In this document: positions 11,456-23,725 of the stretch, in pieces | Layout of the letters: the number at the start of each line of letters is the position of its first letter | How positions within the stretch are numbered: the stretch's first letter is position 1 | Position numbers and translations under genes: made by a program | DNA from: Pisolithus tinctorius | Lineage: Eukaryota > Basidiomycota > Agaricomycetes > Boletales > Pisolithaceae | Assembly: GCA_024663395.1 (NCBI GenBank) | Contig: JANFAH010000026.1 | Span: forward strand, 620,001 to 684,000 | Direction of reading: 5' to 3' | Length of the DNA stretch: 64,000 nt | Notes under the pieces: generated by a model | The model's input: only the letters and a program-made list of their open reading frames with translations | What the model was told of the DNA's origin: nothing | Database searches by the model: none

Positions 11456-14400
11456 ATGTCCGACGGCATCGATTTGTTGGGCGAACACGAAAACCAGGCG
11501 TCGACGTCGCAATCAGGGCTTGAAAACAGGCTAAATGGACATTCACATTCAGGAATTACGCTCGTATTGCCTTCTCTCAAAGCGCTCAAGGCTGCAAAGG
11601 CTGGGAAGAAATCCAACCTCAAAAGCATCCCTCAGAATCAGGATGGAGACGTCAAGAAAGCTCCAAGACCAGTCAAGTTGAAACCACTCAGAGAAGTCCT
11701 CAGTAAACTTATTGTACAAATAAAGAAGTGAGTCCATAAACTGTGCGTTCAACGTAGGAGACAGAACTGACATCCGCCCAGAAAAGATGATTATGCTTTC
11801 TTCATTCATCCAGTGGATCCTAACAAGGTGCCTGGTTATACGGATGTGATAAAAAATCCCATGGATTTTGGCACGATGACCACCAAGGTTGAGCGCGGAA
11901 AGTATCGCTCCCTCGAAGAGTTCTCTGTGAGTCCCCACTTTTCGCCCGTCCCACGAGCAACTCCAAGTTTCCCATCTGCATGTGTGGGTATTGGCGACCG
12001 TCGTCGTCTTTCCGGAACGCAGTCAACATTGCTCACATAGTACCATCATCGTTTCCGACCTGATGCTGACAACCATCCGCTTTCCTAGACTGACTTCCGC
12101 CTAGTCATCAATAATGCTAAGATATTCAATGCTCCCGGTTCGATATACTACAACGAAGCAGAGCGTATCGAGTCCTGGGGTCTAGAACACATATCCAAAG
12201 CTTCCGCACACGTCATCGAGTACGAAACAAACTGGAACGTCGAAATTGAGAACGACGACGACGGCACTCCCGTCAATGTCGACGAAGAAGACACTTCTAC
12301 ATTGCGAGATGTGGACGGGAGTCTTCCCGCCGGTTCTCCCGCTCCGTCGACTACCCCGGGTCCTACCAGGAGAGGTCGCGGTTCGAAGAAGAACGCACCC
12401 GCAACTATGTCGGAAAGTTTGGATGCAGAGGGTCGTTTACCGGGGTCCAAGGATGGCGTTGGTGCATTCCCCCCTGGTTCTGATTGGGCCGAGATGATGG
12501 TTGCCCTCAAGATCAAAGGTGCCATCGTTAATACGTTCTAGCTATCTCCACTCACCCTTTGTCTAGGCAAGCGATACAAGACCAAGAAAGAAAGGTTACG
12601 ATTCGAGAAAGAAGGTCCTCCATACTACCCTGATGGCAGCCTCGCCTATGCTGAAAGTGAGCTAAGCCCTACCATTACTTGTCAACGATATTTACGCTGA
12701 CCATCGCCTAGTGGAGGACCCCTTTTCAGTCCTCAATGTCTTTGTACCTGACCCTCCCTCTCGACCACAGCTATCCGCTTTATACCCGCCCCCTCCTTCT
12801 ACGGAAGGTACTTCCTACACGCCACAAGCCATACAACTACCCTCAGACCATCCATTTCCCCATCTTGCCACCGTCGACACCCGACACACCTATTTGCCGG
12901 GCACCAAGTTGACCGCACAAACTGACCGCCCTATAAACAAACGGAAGCATTGGACGATCGTACGCCACTCAGCTACACGATCTCGACTCAAGGACACAGA
13001 CCAGGAGGAACACATGGCATCAGCCTCGAAAACCTCTCATGAGGCGTTGCCAGCCGACTGGGGTACGTTTGCGGAGCTTCTTGGTAGGCTAGCTGCAGAT
13101 CCGGCTTCACGTGCCAATACGTGTGCGAGCGAGCAGAATTTACTTGCGGCACTCCGAAGTAGCATGTCGTCTAGACAGATTCCGCACTCGTCCCCTCCGT
13201 CATCGTCACCGTGGCCGTCAACGGATACATCTATCCCTCAAACGGAGTCCGACTTTTGGACGGACGCAACCGTTAGAAACGGATGGGATTATTTACTAGA
13301 CGTGGTATATGGTGGTGTCGACGGGTTCGCTTATGTACGCAGCCTCGCAGAATTCCTGCGTCGTCCTCCTGAAGTTGAGGTATGTCTTGACGCTTCCTGC
13401 CTGCTTTTCAGTCTGCTGACGAAGCTCTGCTACTACTTCTTACCTGTATGCTAACGACATGGTTGTGCATGCCATGTATCTTGCCTTCTATCCGACGCAC
13501 GAATCTTCGACTCTCCAGATCCCGCCTGATCCAGACATACCTCTCGGCGTCCCCGTCGCACGATACGTCGAGACACACCTCGTCGACTCTGTTACGCGCG
13601 GAAGACATTCCTTTCTTCGTGACATCTTCCGGCAAACGGAAGGCGCTGCTCCTTCGATTCCCGATGTGCTGGGACCTGAATCTCATGTGCCTCAGCCAAA
13701 ACTCGATCCCGGACTGGAGTCCACGAACTCGACATTACTTTCCTCACCTGAGCTGCCACTCAATTCTAACCTTACGCACACACTCGCCTTCCCACCAGGT
13801 TCCTCTCCGGCTCTCGCCCGTATCCTCATACTCCCAATTGCTTCCTCGATACTCGCCATGCTCCGGGCACCGCTTGATATGGCAGCGCTGCTTCGGAGCC
13901 CTGATGAATTAGCACGTGTATCAGTACTGGAACCTACTGATGTCGAAAATGGCGTTGGTGTGGGTGACGGTACGGGCGTGACGGGGCGTATTAAAGATAC
14001 TTCAAAACCAACGTGTGGGACGATCCCCGATAGAATGGTCGATGTTGAGAGCAACAGGGAAGGTGACGGGAACAGGAACCAGGATGTGGATATGGACACG
14101 AACATGACTGCAGCAGACTCCCAATCCCTACCGCAAGCGCAAAAGCCAATGCATGCACTTGATCCCGTCGCTAACGAACGGGAAGCGATTGGGCATGCAT
14201 TGATTTGGTCTGCCCAAGCACTCGAGAGGTTACAACACAAGCGGAAACGCACAGAGGACCCAGATCCAGTTAAAAAGGAAGAAGGAAACGAAGTGATGCT
14301 CAGCTCACCGATGGATGTAGACTCTGAGTCCCCCGAAGAGGATCCCAAGGACGTCTCAGACAACGATGCTCTCGAAGAACCACTCACAAAACGGATTCGC

Positions 14401-14505
14401 CTCAATCTGCTTGCCCTCGCCAAACGAGCACCGCTGGACAAGATCGCGCCTCTCCCTGCACAGCTTGTTCCAGAAGGTATACGGGCAATGGTTCCTACCA
14501 CCTAA
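11456..14505 (+). CDS. bromodomain protein, BRD7/BRD9-like
   Basis: Exons 11456-11727, 11782-11926, 12089-12518, 12567-12656 and 12712-13379 join in phase, then a last exon to 14505. The bromodomain spans roughly residues 75-165 with NPMDFGTM, GKYRSLEEF and DFRLVINNAKIFN; the first Asn of NNAKIFN is the acetyl-lysine contact expected in a working reader. It is followed by KRYKTKKERLRFEKEGPPYYPDGSL and a long acidic, Ser/Pro-rich tail ending in KRIRLNLL, as in the BRD7/9 family, which in animals belongs to SWI/SNF remodellers. The join near 13380-13518 is unresolved: a 139-base intron keeps phase, but a 32-base GT-AG stretch at 13380-13411 also exists. Start 11456 was preferred to an in-frame upstream start. 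Chromatin role is inferred from family. Confidence 0.85.
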
Positions 14506-14893
14506 TTATATCTGCAATCTTCCTCGTGCTTCATTTTTTTTTTTCGATGACGTCGCATCCACCACACGGAATCTCTGACTTCCGATCCGGCCTTATGGGT
14601 TCATTCTACGTACCTCATACACGCTTAGACACGAGTTGACTAGAGATATATAACATATAGTATAATAGATATCCTAACTTACCCTATCATTACACTGTAC
14701 ACACTGTACTGAAGTATCTATTCATCGCAGACCTGTAGGTTTGGAACTGATGGCCCCTCTCCGATCGGACATTGCTAATCGAATGCAGGATATCGATAGT
14801 GGCGAGATAGGCTCAAAACAATTCGGAATGAGCTATAGATACAATTCATATTCCCTTCTTCCTGATCCTACTCGGTAGACGCTCTGTGAGGCC
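14506..14893. other. intergenic, AT-rich 3' flank then promoter
   Basis: It contains a T-run near 14533 and an AT-rich stretch at 14640-14670 (ATATATAACATATAGTATAAT). No gene was seen. It lies between two genes on the same strand. Confidence 0.4.
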
Positions 14894-15977
14894 ATGGACA
14901 TCATTGCAAAAAATCCAGAAACGAATATCGACAAGATTAATCTTTTCAGTGAGCAATCCAACCCACATTCGTAGTATCGTAGTATCAGTAAGCTCACGGG
15001 CTCGATCAAAACCAGCGCTAAGCGCTTTCGTGCCCATTCTCGACGAAAGGCGAGCAGAAATCGAAAAGATCGAGAAGAGGACATTCAAATATGGCCAGCG
15101 GCACAGACACAACGTGAGTCCAAGTTCTGCATCTTGCCGCTGCCAGGAACGCTCTAAACTGCGAACAACCTAGTTGGACGTATATTACCCGGACCTGCCG
15201 GTTCTAACTCCAAACGCAAAAGTCCCGGTGCTATTCTTCGTCTACGGTGGTGGCTACAACACTGGCTCCAGGCAATTTCCACCTCCATACGAAATGGGGT
15301 ACCGTGCCCTCGGCTCGTTCTTTGCCCAGCGCGGCTTCATCACCGTCATACCAGACTACCGACTCGTCCCGGAAGCCCGCTTTCCTGCAGCTTCACAGGA
15401 TATCCGCGATGCGATCATATGGGTCAAAGACAACGCTGAGACAATTAGATCTTCTTCGACCGGCTCGACTCAGGAGCTCGATCCAGAGCACATCTTCGTG
15501 ATGGGCCATTCGGCGGGCGCGGCACATGTCAAGGTGATGACGATGTATGAGGAACTGCGCAAGACACTGCCGCCGCTCCGGGGCGTGATATGGAACGCAG
15601 GGCCCTGGTTTTTCGACGTGCGAGGAGAATCATTTCATACGAGTGGTCCGGTGAGGTATTATTTCGGGACTCCAGAGCAACAGCGCGATCGTGAACCACG
15701 AACCCTATGGAACAATTTGACGGACGAAGAGATCCAGGCGCACCCAGAAATTTTGTTGGTCCAGGCGGAGAGGGAGCCTGATTGGCTGCAGGTTACTGGA
15801 TTAGAAATCATGAAAGATCTAAAGAGGCGGCTGGGGAGGGAACCAAAGAGAATTATTGGCGCTGGGCACAATCATGTTAGTCCAAACTGGGCTCTTTGCT
15901 CGGGGCAAGGAGAACAGTGGGGGCATGAAGTTACGGAGTGGATGAAAGAGAGAATCGTCGCGAGCACTGGCTCTTGA
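14894..15977 (+). CDS. alpha/beta-hydrolase (esterase-like)
   Basis: Model: exons 14894-14948, 14989-15113 and 15174-15977, 327 residues. The final exon holds all motifs: VPVLFFVYGGGY (oxyanion-hole region, with Tyr where HGGG esterases have His), DYRLVPEARFPAA, GHSAGAAH (nucleophile Ser), ILLVQAEREPDW (acid) and GHNHVSPNWAL (catalytic His). This matches a common basidiomycete group of hormone-sensitive-lipase-like hydrolases. The substrate is unknown; no signal peptide is visible, so it is probably cytosolic. The first intron (40 bases) is inferred only from frame agreement, so the N-terminus is uncertain; the join at 15113/15174 is well supported (GTGAGT...CCTAG) and reads LDVYYPDLP across it. 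Confidence 0.8.
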
Positions 15978-16377
15978 CAGACTCTGCTCGGAACGATTGA
16001 GGCTCTGTCGGAGATCTGCTTATAGACAAATGCAAAGACATAATACAACACAATTACTGCCACCAGGCAGCTGATGTAACGCTGAAGGTTACCCAGCTTC
16101 ATCTTCCAACCTACGGGAGTACATCGAACGGTGTCAGGCTGGACGTTGCATTTCTGTTCCTCCCCGCTGAGAATGTTCGGCGTGCCGTGAGTCCTTCAAG
16201 TACTATTGGGACCTGGTTGACAGATATTGTCGGTTTGAATGAGTGCTTGCATGACCCAATTCTTTTAAGTATACCTAGGAACAAATACCTAACCAGCCCT
16301 ACGTATTACCAGTACGTGCATATGTCGAACCCTCGCATCACCCGGTCAACTCAAGATCCTACTTCAATGCCGCCCTC
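15978..16377. other. convergent 3' ends, no gene seen
   Basis: This is the 3' flank of the hydrolase (+) and of the SulP gene (-). No coding signal was recognised. Confidence 0.4.
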
Positions 16378-19300
16378 CTACCGACTTGCAAGTGCTGCAA
16401 GTAATACATCTGTATCCACCTGTGCAGCTATAGAGAACCCTCATCAGCACCACGTTCACACCGCACACAACCTACACCATTTTCTCCCTCAGAAAAATGA
16501 AAGACTATCTACTCACCCTTCAACACCATCCTCACAAACGTCCATGCCAACCCTGCATCTTCTCTCTCAAGTCTCCTCAATGCTTCCCTTCCCAGCCACC
16601 ACACCACTGCTTCTCGCTCCACGGCGACCCTCGCGTTCCTCGGTAATCCGGACAATCCTGAAAGTTCTCCCGCTAAGGCGCCCGACACCATCGACTCCCC
16701 AATGATGCGCGTGTGGGATCCGAAGCGGTATGATGCACGGAGAACGCCTGATTGGATGATGTACAGACCGTCCGGAGTGTCGCCAACGTCCCAGAGGACA
16801 TGTCCGGAAGGGAGCGAGAGACGAGTGAAGTAAGTGGATAGGCGAACGAGCACATCGCGATCGATTTCCTCATATGATTGGAAGGCCTTTAAGAGCGTGT
16901 TGAGTGGCTCTGGCGCAATGCCGCTCGAGAAAGGCTCTATGCGGGACAGGTATCAGCCCGCTCTTCGACGAAGGTAGCAAGAACCAGTGCGTCAAGATAA
17001 CTCACCGCCAACAATCGTTCGATTTCCCGCATCACGCAAATAGCGTTCTCTAGGTGATCCTACTGGTGCCTCATGGAATCCAACCCCCTCCCCTTGTCGT
17101 TCAGCCAACGCTACGGTACCCATTGCCCAGTCATACTCCCAACATCTCGGGAATCGGAGAAATCAACTTACCGATAGGCGTACTTCCCGCTCTTTGCAAC
17201 CTGAACCACGCCCCCAAATACTCATTCTCCGTCCCTATCCGTTGTAATCGGATCGGTCCCGCCTCAGTCAAAGGAAGAACAAGAACAGCACAACGGGACC
17301 ACTCACATTCCAACGCATCATTTAGGGACTCAAAAACCTCCACTCCTTTCTCCTCCAAAATCCCCGAATTCGCCAGCGCCTTCCCCACGCCCGACTCACT
17401 CTCCACACCACAAAATACCAGCACGACACCCTTCGCAGCAAGCAACCTTTGTACCCTCACGAACGCCTCTCCAGCGGACATATCCACACCAGGTACGAGT
17501 GTCAAGTCAACGATGATGAACCGTACAGGGTTGGTTCGCCAGTCCGGATCCTCGACAATACTCCGTAACTTTTCCTCAACGCGCATGATCGTTCCAAAGA
17601 AAAGGAAACCCTGCAGTTGGATAATGCGCGTTTGTTTCGAGACGTCGTGGATGTAGGCCCTGTGTGCAGCTGGACGGCGGACAGTGGACATGGCTGCATT
17701 GCCAGGGTAGCACGCTCGAATACTCCGCCGCCGTGAGTTCTGTACGACAAAGAAAACACCTTTGCAAAGGAATGAATGATACATGTCGGGATCATAGTTA
17801 AATGAAAAGAAAACTCACAACTGACAATTATCCCGAAAAGCACTCCAATCACGAAATCCCACACAGTCATCGTCACCATGATGCTCACGATAGTCACATA
17901 CTCCGTCCTGCAATAAATTCGGCGTCAACATCACCCGTTCACCCTCCACGTTGCGAAAAAGGAAAGAAAATGTCGCCACGCACCAACTCACGCGATACCT
18001 TGTATCCCACAATGCCTCCTTGACAAGGTCAATTCCAAGCGCAAAAATTAATGCACCGACGACGACGACCGCTATCACAGACAAGTGAACGGACGCTTTA
18101 AATGAAGTTCAAGAACTCAAGTGAGGTGACGACGTACGGATGTATGCAACTGGTGCCGTGCCGACCATCAGGATGAGAAGGGTCACGAGAGCAAGCATTA
18201 ACCCTGCGATTCTGTTCCCTCCTCCAACGCGGTAGAACCTATCGAACGACAAGTTTCGTGTGAGTGTCCAGTACAGAAAAATGCAGGGAACAATTACATC
18301 AACGTATTGACGTAGACAAGATAATTTGGCCTACAAATGGCGGGAACTCGTAAGAATGACCTGGCAACATCGCACGACGGGGAAGGAGACGAGCATACAC
18401 AGAACCCAGAAATCCAGAAATCAAATTCGACAATCCATGCCCGACGAGTTCCTTGTTCGTGTCAATGTCTTGATTCAACGAAACAGCTACACATGATTCC
18501 ACCACCGACCCAATCGCCATCATTATATCAGCGACTTATCATGGAACAACCAGACCGTAAATCAGACTCACACAAGGCGGGGACGTTGAGGGGTGGATGC
18601 AAAATATTAAAGAACAACCTATCCCGAGAAAACTCTTCTGGTCCTATTCATCTCAAGTGTATGATATGACACTTACAGTGCAAACTGCGTCGGCAACGTA
18701 TTCCACATCGGTGTCCACTTAATCAAACCGAGGTCTCCAGGCACAACAAAATCAATAACTCGAGAAATATACATTGTTATGACGAGAGATGGACTCACCG
18801 AAATAGGTATAGAACTCATACCAACCTTCGGACCCGGTCGTTCCTGCAGAATCGAACAGCCATCCGTCCCTTCGTAACCTGTCTAGATCGAGACCTGCAG
18901 CGATAACTATCACATAAAACACCACCGGTATCACCAAGAAATCTATTGTCCGAAAGAAAGTTTGGGTATGAACAGTATGAATAACCTAACAGCCGGGAAG
19001 ACAAAAAGCTGTACTTACAGATTGGAAACACGAGTTGATGCTTCCACCGGGATGTAATAATCCTCATTAGGATAGCTAGGGCCAGAGGCGGCATCCACTG
19101 TCCAAGTGCATGTGTGTTCGTCGTTAAATATTGGAGGGTGTCCCACGTAGGTGGATCGAGCGCATCGGAGGGCAGACGGGTGCTAACTGTCAATCTACCA
19201 GATCGACGGATGTGGCAAAATTAGACAGATCCGAAAATTTAAGGCCTCGGTCAATCCGAGTTTTGCTCACCCTGTCAAAACAAGGAACACGCCAACTCCA

Positions 19301-21113
19301 CCTATGCACCCGACGAGGATATGTCTCGGAAAGAATCCGATGATGACACCGAGACGCAGGTATCCCAGCAGGAGGAACGTCAGTCCTGCACATCATCAGC
19401 GCCCATTCTTGGTACACAGGCTCAACCATAGAGACAAGATGAAGTGCGTTATAGTTTGACAAATTTACTTACCCGTCAAAACAGAGGACAAGGCATATGC
19501 AACGAGCGTTGTCGCGATTACTTCACGCACGTGCTCTTTCCCGATCTCTCTCTCTATCGTCGACGCAATGATATGGAAGAACGGCTGCCCTCATAGGAAA
19601 TTTGGACAATCGGAAGCACAGCATTCGGACGTCGGAAGCGGAATCAGATTGGAAATTTTGAGAAGGTTATGGACATACGACTGTCTCGATCATCATACTC
19701 CCATTCGCACCTGCGAACTGACTCCCGCCGAACGAGTAGATGAACTGGGAAATCACTGTTCTAGAAATGACAGTCAGTTTCAGGTGTCAAGCCATCCCCT
19801 AAATTTAGTGCCCGTATTTTCGAGCAAGCAAAAGTGGTGGCACTGGGATTCGAGTCGGATGGTGGTGTCGGCGATACTATACCATCAACACTACCAAAGG
19901 AAAGTTCGTACTCACGAGACGAAAAATAGCGATACGCCCATTCCACCCAAGCTAGTGAAAACACCAGAAGCAGGAAACATTATCATTCCGTCTGCAAAAA
20001 TATCCATGAAGAGGGTGGGAAGGACGTGGAAAGAATGCCTCACAAGAGAGACCATCCAGAATGTTCAAAAGGGCACCAAAAATGACTGCAGGAACCGAGG
20101 AAATGGCTATTTTTGCCACATCGCAAATATCGACGTCGATGTCAAATGCGCGACGCAATCTGGAACCCAAACCCGTGAGAATAGTTTTCTTGGGAGGACC
20201 CAGACTGAAGGGGGGATCGCGATGGGCGATGACGGTGTGCCGAGGCAACAAGGGCGCTGTTTCAGATAGCGTATGGGGCAGTGCTCCATCTTGCTCTTGT
20301 ATTGGGAAAATACCACTTTCCCGAGTAGCGATTTCGTCCCTCTCTCTATAGCGAGGCTTGTCAGGGAGGGATCCGCCAGTTGTGAAAGACGACGATCGCG
20401 AGTGTTCGACAATCGTTCGCATACTTCCATCATTAGGCGTTGTCAGTTTTCGAGTGAGTAGGAAAGACAGGCCCGATGGTGTGAATAAGGGTGATCCAAA
20501 TGATGTATCGTCGTGTGAGGTGGTAGAGGGCATCTTTTGTGATGTCCCCGTCTCTTGAGACGACTCCACAGCAGGAGAAAGAGCAGGAAAATCTGAGGGA
20601 AGGGCAGAAGCAGTGTCTAAGGACGCAATTTGCGGATGGGAAATGAAGTCTAGATCTCCGGCAGGCCCATCTCCATCTTGACCATCGAAGGGAAGAAAAG
20701 CCACCGATTCAACGGGAGAAGACCGAGGAACGAGGTGAGCGTGATCAGAATCGAAGTGTCGCAATCGTGCACGTTGTCTCTGTTGGCCGTGATCGGATGT
20801 AAATGGCGGTTCCTGGAGGACGAACGATAGCCCGGGGAAAGGAAAAGGCAAATTGGACAACTGGACGGTATTCTCGCGTACGTCACCAGACACACGTAGG
20901 TGAGTGAGGATGCGAAGAGGTGTAGAGTAGTTTCGTCGTTGGAGAAGCCTGTTACGCAATCAGCCTATCATAGGTACCGAGTGGGGGGACTGAATGAAGC
21001 GTAATGAGGGGTCACCGGTTCAACTACAATTTCAAAGCAGGAACAATGACATACCCTGCTCGGTGGAGATATCCCTCGTCTAGAGGCAATGAAAACAAAG
21101 AAGGCGACAGCAT
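16378..21113 (-). CDS. VSB1-like: SulP-family transporter with STAS and cNMP-like domains (VSB1/YGR125W-like)
   Basis: About 20 exons, about 1,100 residues, reconstructed without a frame break. Exon 1 is 21113-21055 ([14 protein letters not shown]), then 20948 onward with a long disordered cytosolic N-terminus. The membrane part follows: [133 protein letters not shown] domain (about 17690-17300) has [14 protein letters not shown] and [15 protein letters not shown] cyclic-nucleotide-binding-like fold (about 16880-16510) has [20 protein letters not shown] and [10 protein letters not shown]. The last exon ends AALASR. The same domain order occurs in yeast Ygr125w/Vsb1, linked to vacuolar basic amino-acid storage; transport substrate here is inferred. 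Confidence 0.9.
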
Positions 21114-21700
21114 GGTGATACGTTCTAGGTGTTGCGTTCTATTTGATCCCGGGTTGCGGCTAGACCGTCGTGCAAGCGGTCGAGACCCGGGGTGCTCATT
21201 TGGGCTTCTGGTGAGATCATCGATGACGATCGCGTGCTTCTACCGACGACATTCTGGCGAGAGTTGGGTTGTACATGAGTGATTTCGCGCCGCAGTTGTG
21301 TTATGCTTCATCCCTCATTTCGTTGCCGATATCTGCCGCCGTGGAGGGTCCGATATATGTATTGGGCTTATCGAGCGACGAGATGACAGGCCCATCAATT
21401 TAAAATCACATGCTTACGCCCATGAAGGCGTTTACTGCGAGCCACAGGAGTCCAGCACGAAAGTGGTCAGCCAGATGGAAGTCAGCGCCTCTAAGGCAAC
21501 CGCAAGAGGTCAGAAGACGCTTCAAACCACAGATGCTATTCCGTATGGAAAGCCGGCCAATCGCGCTTCGGTACGGCCAAAATTGGGAAATTTTCAGGCA
21601 GCCAGACGAACGTACACTCGGACACTGCAGGAATGCAGTTCGAAAGTCACGTGATGGTCGGTTGGTCGTAAGTCACGTGGTCATGCAATTCAAAAGTCAC
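21114..21700. other. upstream region of the SulP gene; three AAGTCAC motifs
   Basis: No gene is recognised. Near 21644-21705 three AAGTCAC copies occur, two extended to AGTCACGTG, an E-box-like core. They may belong to the promoter of the SulP gene or of the decayed oxygenase. Confidence 0.35.
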
Positions 21701-21759
21701 ACGGTCCATCGTCCACTGAGAGTTGCTGGAGGGCGATTGGAGGGCGACGCCGAGAAACG

Positions 21760-22600
21760 AGAGATCAAGATGGAATTATACAAGCTCGATGTCTACGGTT
21801 CTCCTTCCTCGCGTCTTTCTTTGCGGAGGTCTAATGGTAGCGGCGCGCAGGTAATGGTTCGTGATGATACTATGATTGGTTCACTCGTCATCGTTCTCTC
21901 CACTCCGCACGAAGGCGGCGAAGTCGTCCTTCGCAAAAACGATCACGAGTGGGTGGGAGGTTTCAATTCTCAAATAAAAATAAAAAGATTATTGGCATCG
22001 ATGTCCGAATCCTCTCAGCAGCCATGCGTTGGCTACGTTTCGTTTTTCTCTGATGTTGAGCACGAAGCTCGTGTGGTCACATCTTGCCATCCTGTCACCC
22101 TGACCTACAATTCGTACTTCATCAGAGAGACAGATGCCCCTCCTCTTATCCTGTCCATATCATTACCGCACGACCAGACACTGGCAGAGGCCGCCTACAA
22201 GTTCACACTAACAATCCCGTGCTACCCAGCGGGGGATATCTTGGCATTGGCCTCTTCCGCCAGAATCCGGTCAAGGACTCCGGGTACAGATGTCACAGGT
22301 TTTCGCAATTATCTGAAAAGCCCAGATACTGCACTTGGCTATATTTTATCCGCTTTCGGCGTGTCCTGGAACGTCCGTGTGTTTTTATCACCGTGTGGGT
22401 TCCAGAGTACCTTCACAAACGCATCGTTAGCCTCTCGAAATGGGGGCAAGTGTCGGAGGACGCTGTTTAAACCATCATGCAACAGTCCGGCGCCGAGGTG
22501 GTGGAGTATATGAATACATTTGGACACTCCAAGGCGTCTTATCATAACTTTGACGACTTACCCAGGCATCCCGCCGAGGCACCAAGGACCCGACGCGAAG
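21760..22600 (+). pseudogene. decayed Fe(II)/2-oxoglutarate dioxygenase (prolyl-hydroxylase-like)
   Basis: The + strand carries MELYKLDVYG, then GSLVIVLSTPHEGGEVVLR, then GYVSFFSDVEHE, then HPVTLTYNSYF, all signature stretches of an Agaricomycete family with a 2OG-Fe(II) oxygenase fold. After DVYG the segment that should carry the metal-binding HxD is replaced by out-of-register sequence, and the 2OG-binding Arg expected in GHRVTLTYN reads Pro (CHPVTLTYN). Downstream the homology hops frame: SGGYLGIGLFRQNPV (frame of 22084) then back to NYLKSPDTALGYIL. Missing catalytic residues and two frame changes indicate a pseudogene. No intact start is evident. Confidence 0.65.
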
Positions 22601-23725
22601 GGCACCATTAATGAAGTAAAGGCTGGACTCAGTCTAACCTTGCAGTTCGTTCGCAGAGCCTTGCAAAATTTGACCAAGGGCTTGAATCCCGATAAGAGAT
22701 CGTCTTCTCTGCGAAGACACTGAAAATAGTATTACATTGGTGCTAAGCTAGGCTACATCGGTCAAGATTGAGCATGAACAAGTTCCGCTTGGGCCAGACG
22801 GTAGGGTTCACTTACCTAGTGTCATCAGGAACGGCAAGTCAATCAACCGGTTTCGTGAGTTGTGTGGTAGCACGGTGCGAAAACCGTTCTGCGCGCGACA
22901 AGCGAAAACTCATGAGGCTGGAAGACCAGAGGAGATATGACCTCGTTAGCCAATACTTGCGGCACCCAAGTGAATCTGCGAGGAGAGCAGATATTATTTG
23001 AATAGGACACCTGTGCGATGGCGGTGTGCCAGGGGTGTGTGAAGTGCCGAGAGAGAGAAGAGATGCAAACATGAGTGTCCTCTGTATCAATGCGTGGTTT
23101 GCCACCGGGCACCTTTAGAAATGAACGATAAGTAAATGTTGAGCATATAATTTCTGCGATAAAATCCCCGCCCTCGTTCTCACTTCTGGAAGCAATTTAA
23201 AGCGCATAGTACTTTGAACGTCATCGCCGAATCCGCGGTGCCCAACTTGTTTGCCCTGTAGCATGTCGTTATAACGATCCTCGTTATTTCGCCACTGTCG
23301 TGGCGTCCATGTCTAGCGATACGCCGTTGCGAACGAGCTGGCAGGATGCCAGTTCTCTGGGAGGGAGGGCTGGTTTGAGGAGCAACGGGCCGTCCTCTGT
23401 TGTTTGCACCCCTGCATGTCCACCGACCTGCGAGGGGGGCGGCGTTATGGGTGGAAGGGTATGAGGTCGATGACCCGGAATAATACGTGAGGAGGATAGT
23501 CTTGTCGTTGACATCGTTGGTGGAAATTTTTGAAATCTGATAACAAACCAAGAAGGCCTACATTAATTGTCATCGAATCGGTGCACGACCGAAGCAGCGC
23601 GCAAGCTCGTCGACACGTGGAATTGTGTTGTGAAATGCACAAGCCGACTGTGAGCTAAAGCTGAATCCTTACTGCTGAAGTGAACTCGATCAATGACTGG
23701 GGTCTTCGTCCACGAGTTACAAAAC
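22601..23725. other. no gene recognised
   Basis: Only short overlapping frames on both strands (for example 22839-23112 and 23180-23551, minus) with no family likeness. The stretch lies between the decayed oxygenase and the hAT relic. Confidence 0.35.

Noticed and set aside
13380..13411. 32-base GT-AG intron in the bromodomain gene
   Set aside because: Too short for a typical intron and the following frame does not lead into the long final exon; left as unresolved, not asserted.
13408..14501. Minus-strand frame of 269 codons opposite the bromodomain gene tail
   Set aside because: It is Ser/Gly-rich antisense of an acidic Ser/Pro-rich tail, with no motif of its own.
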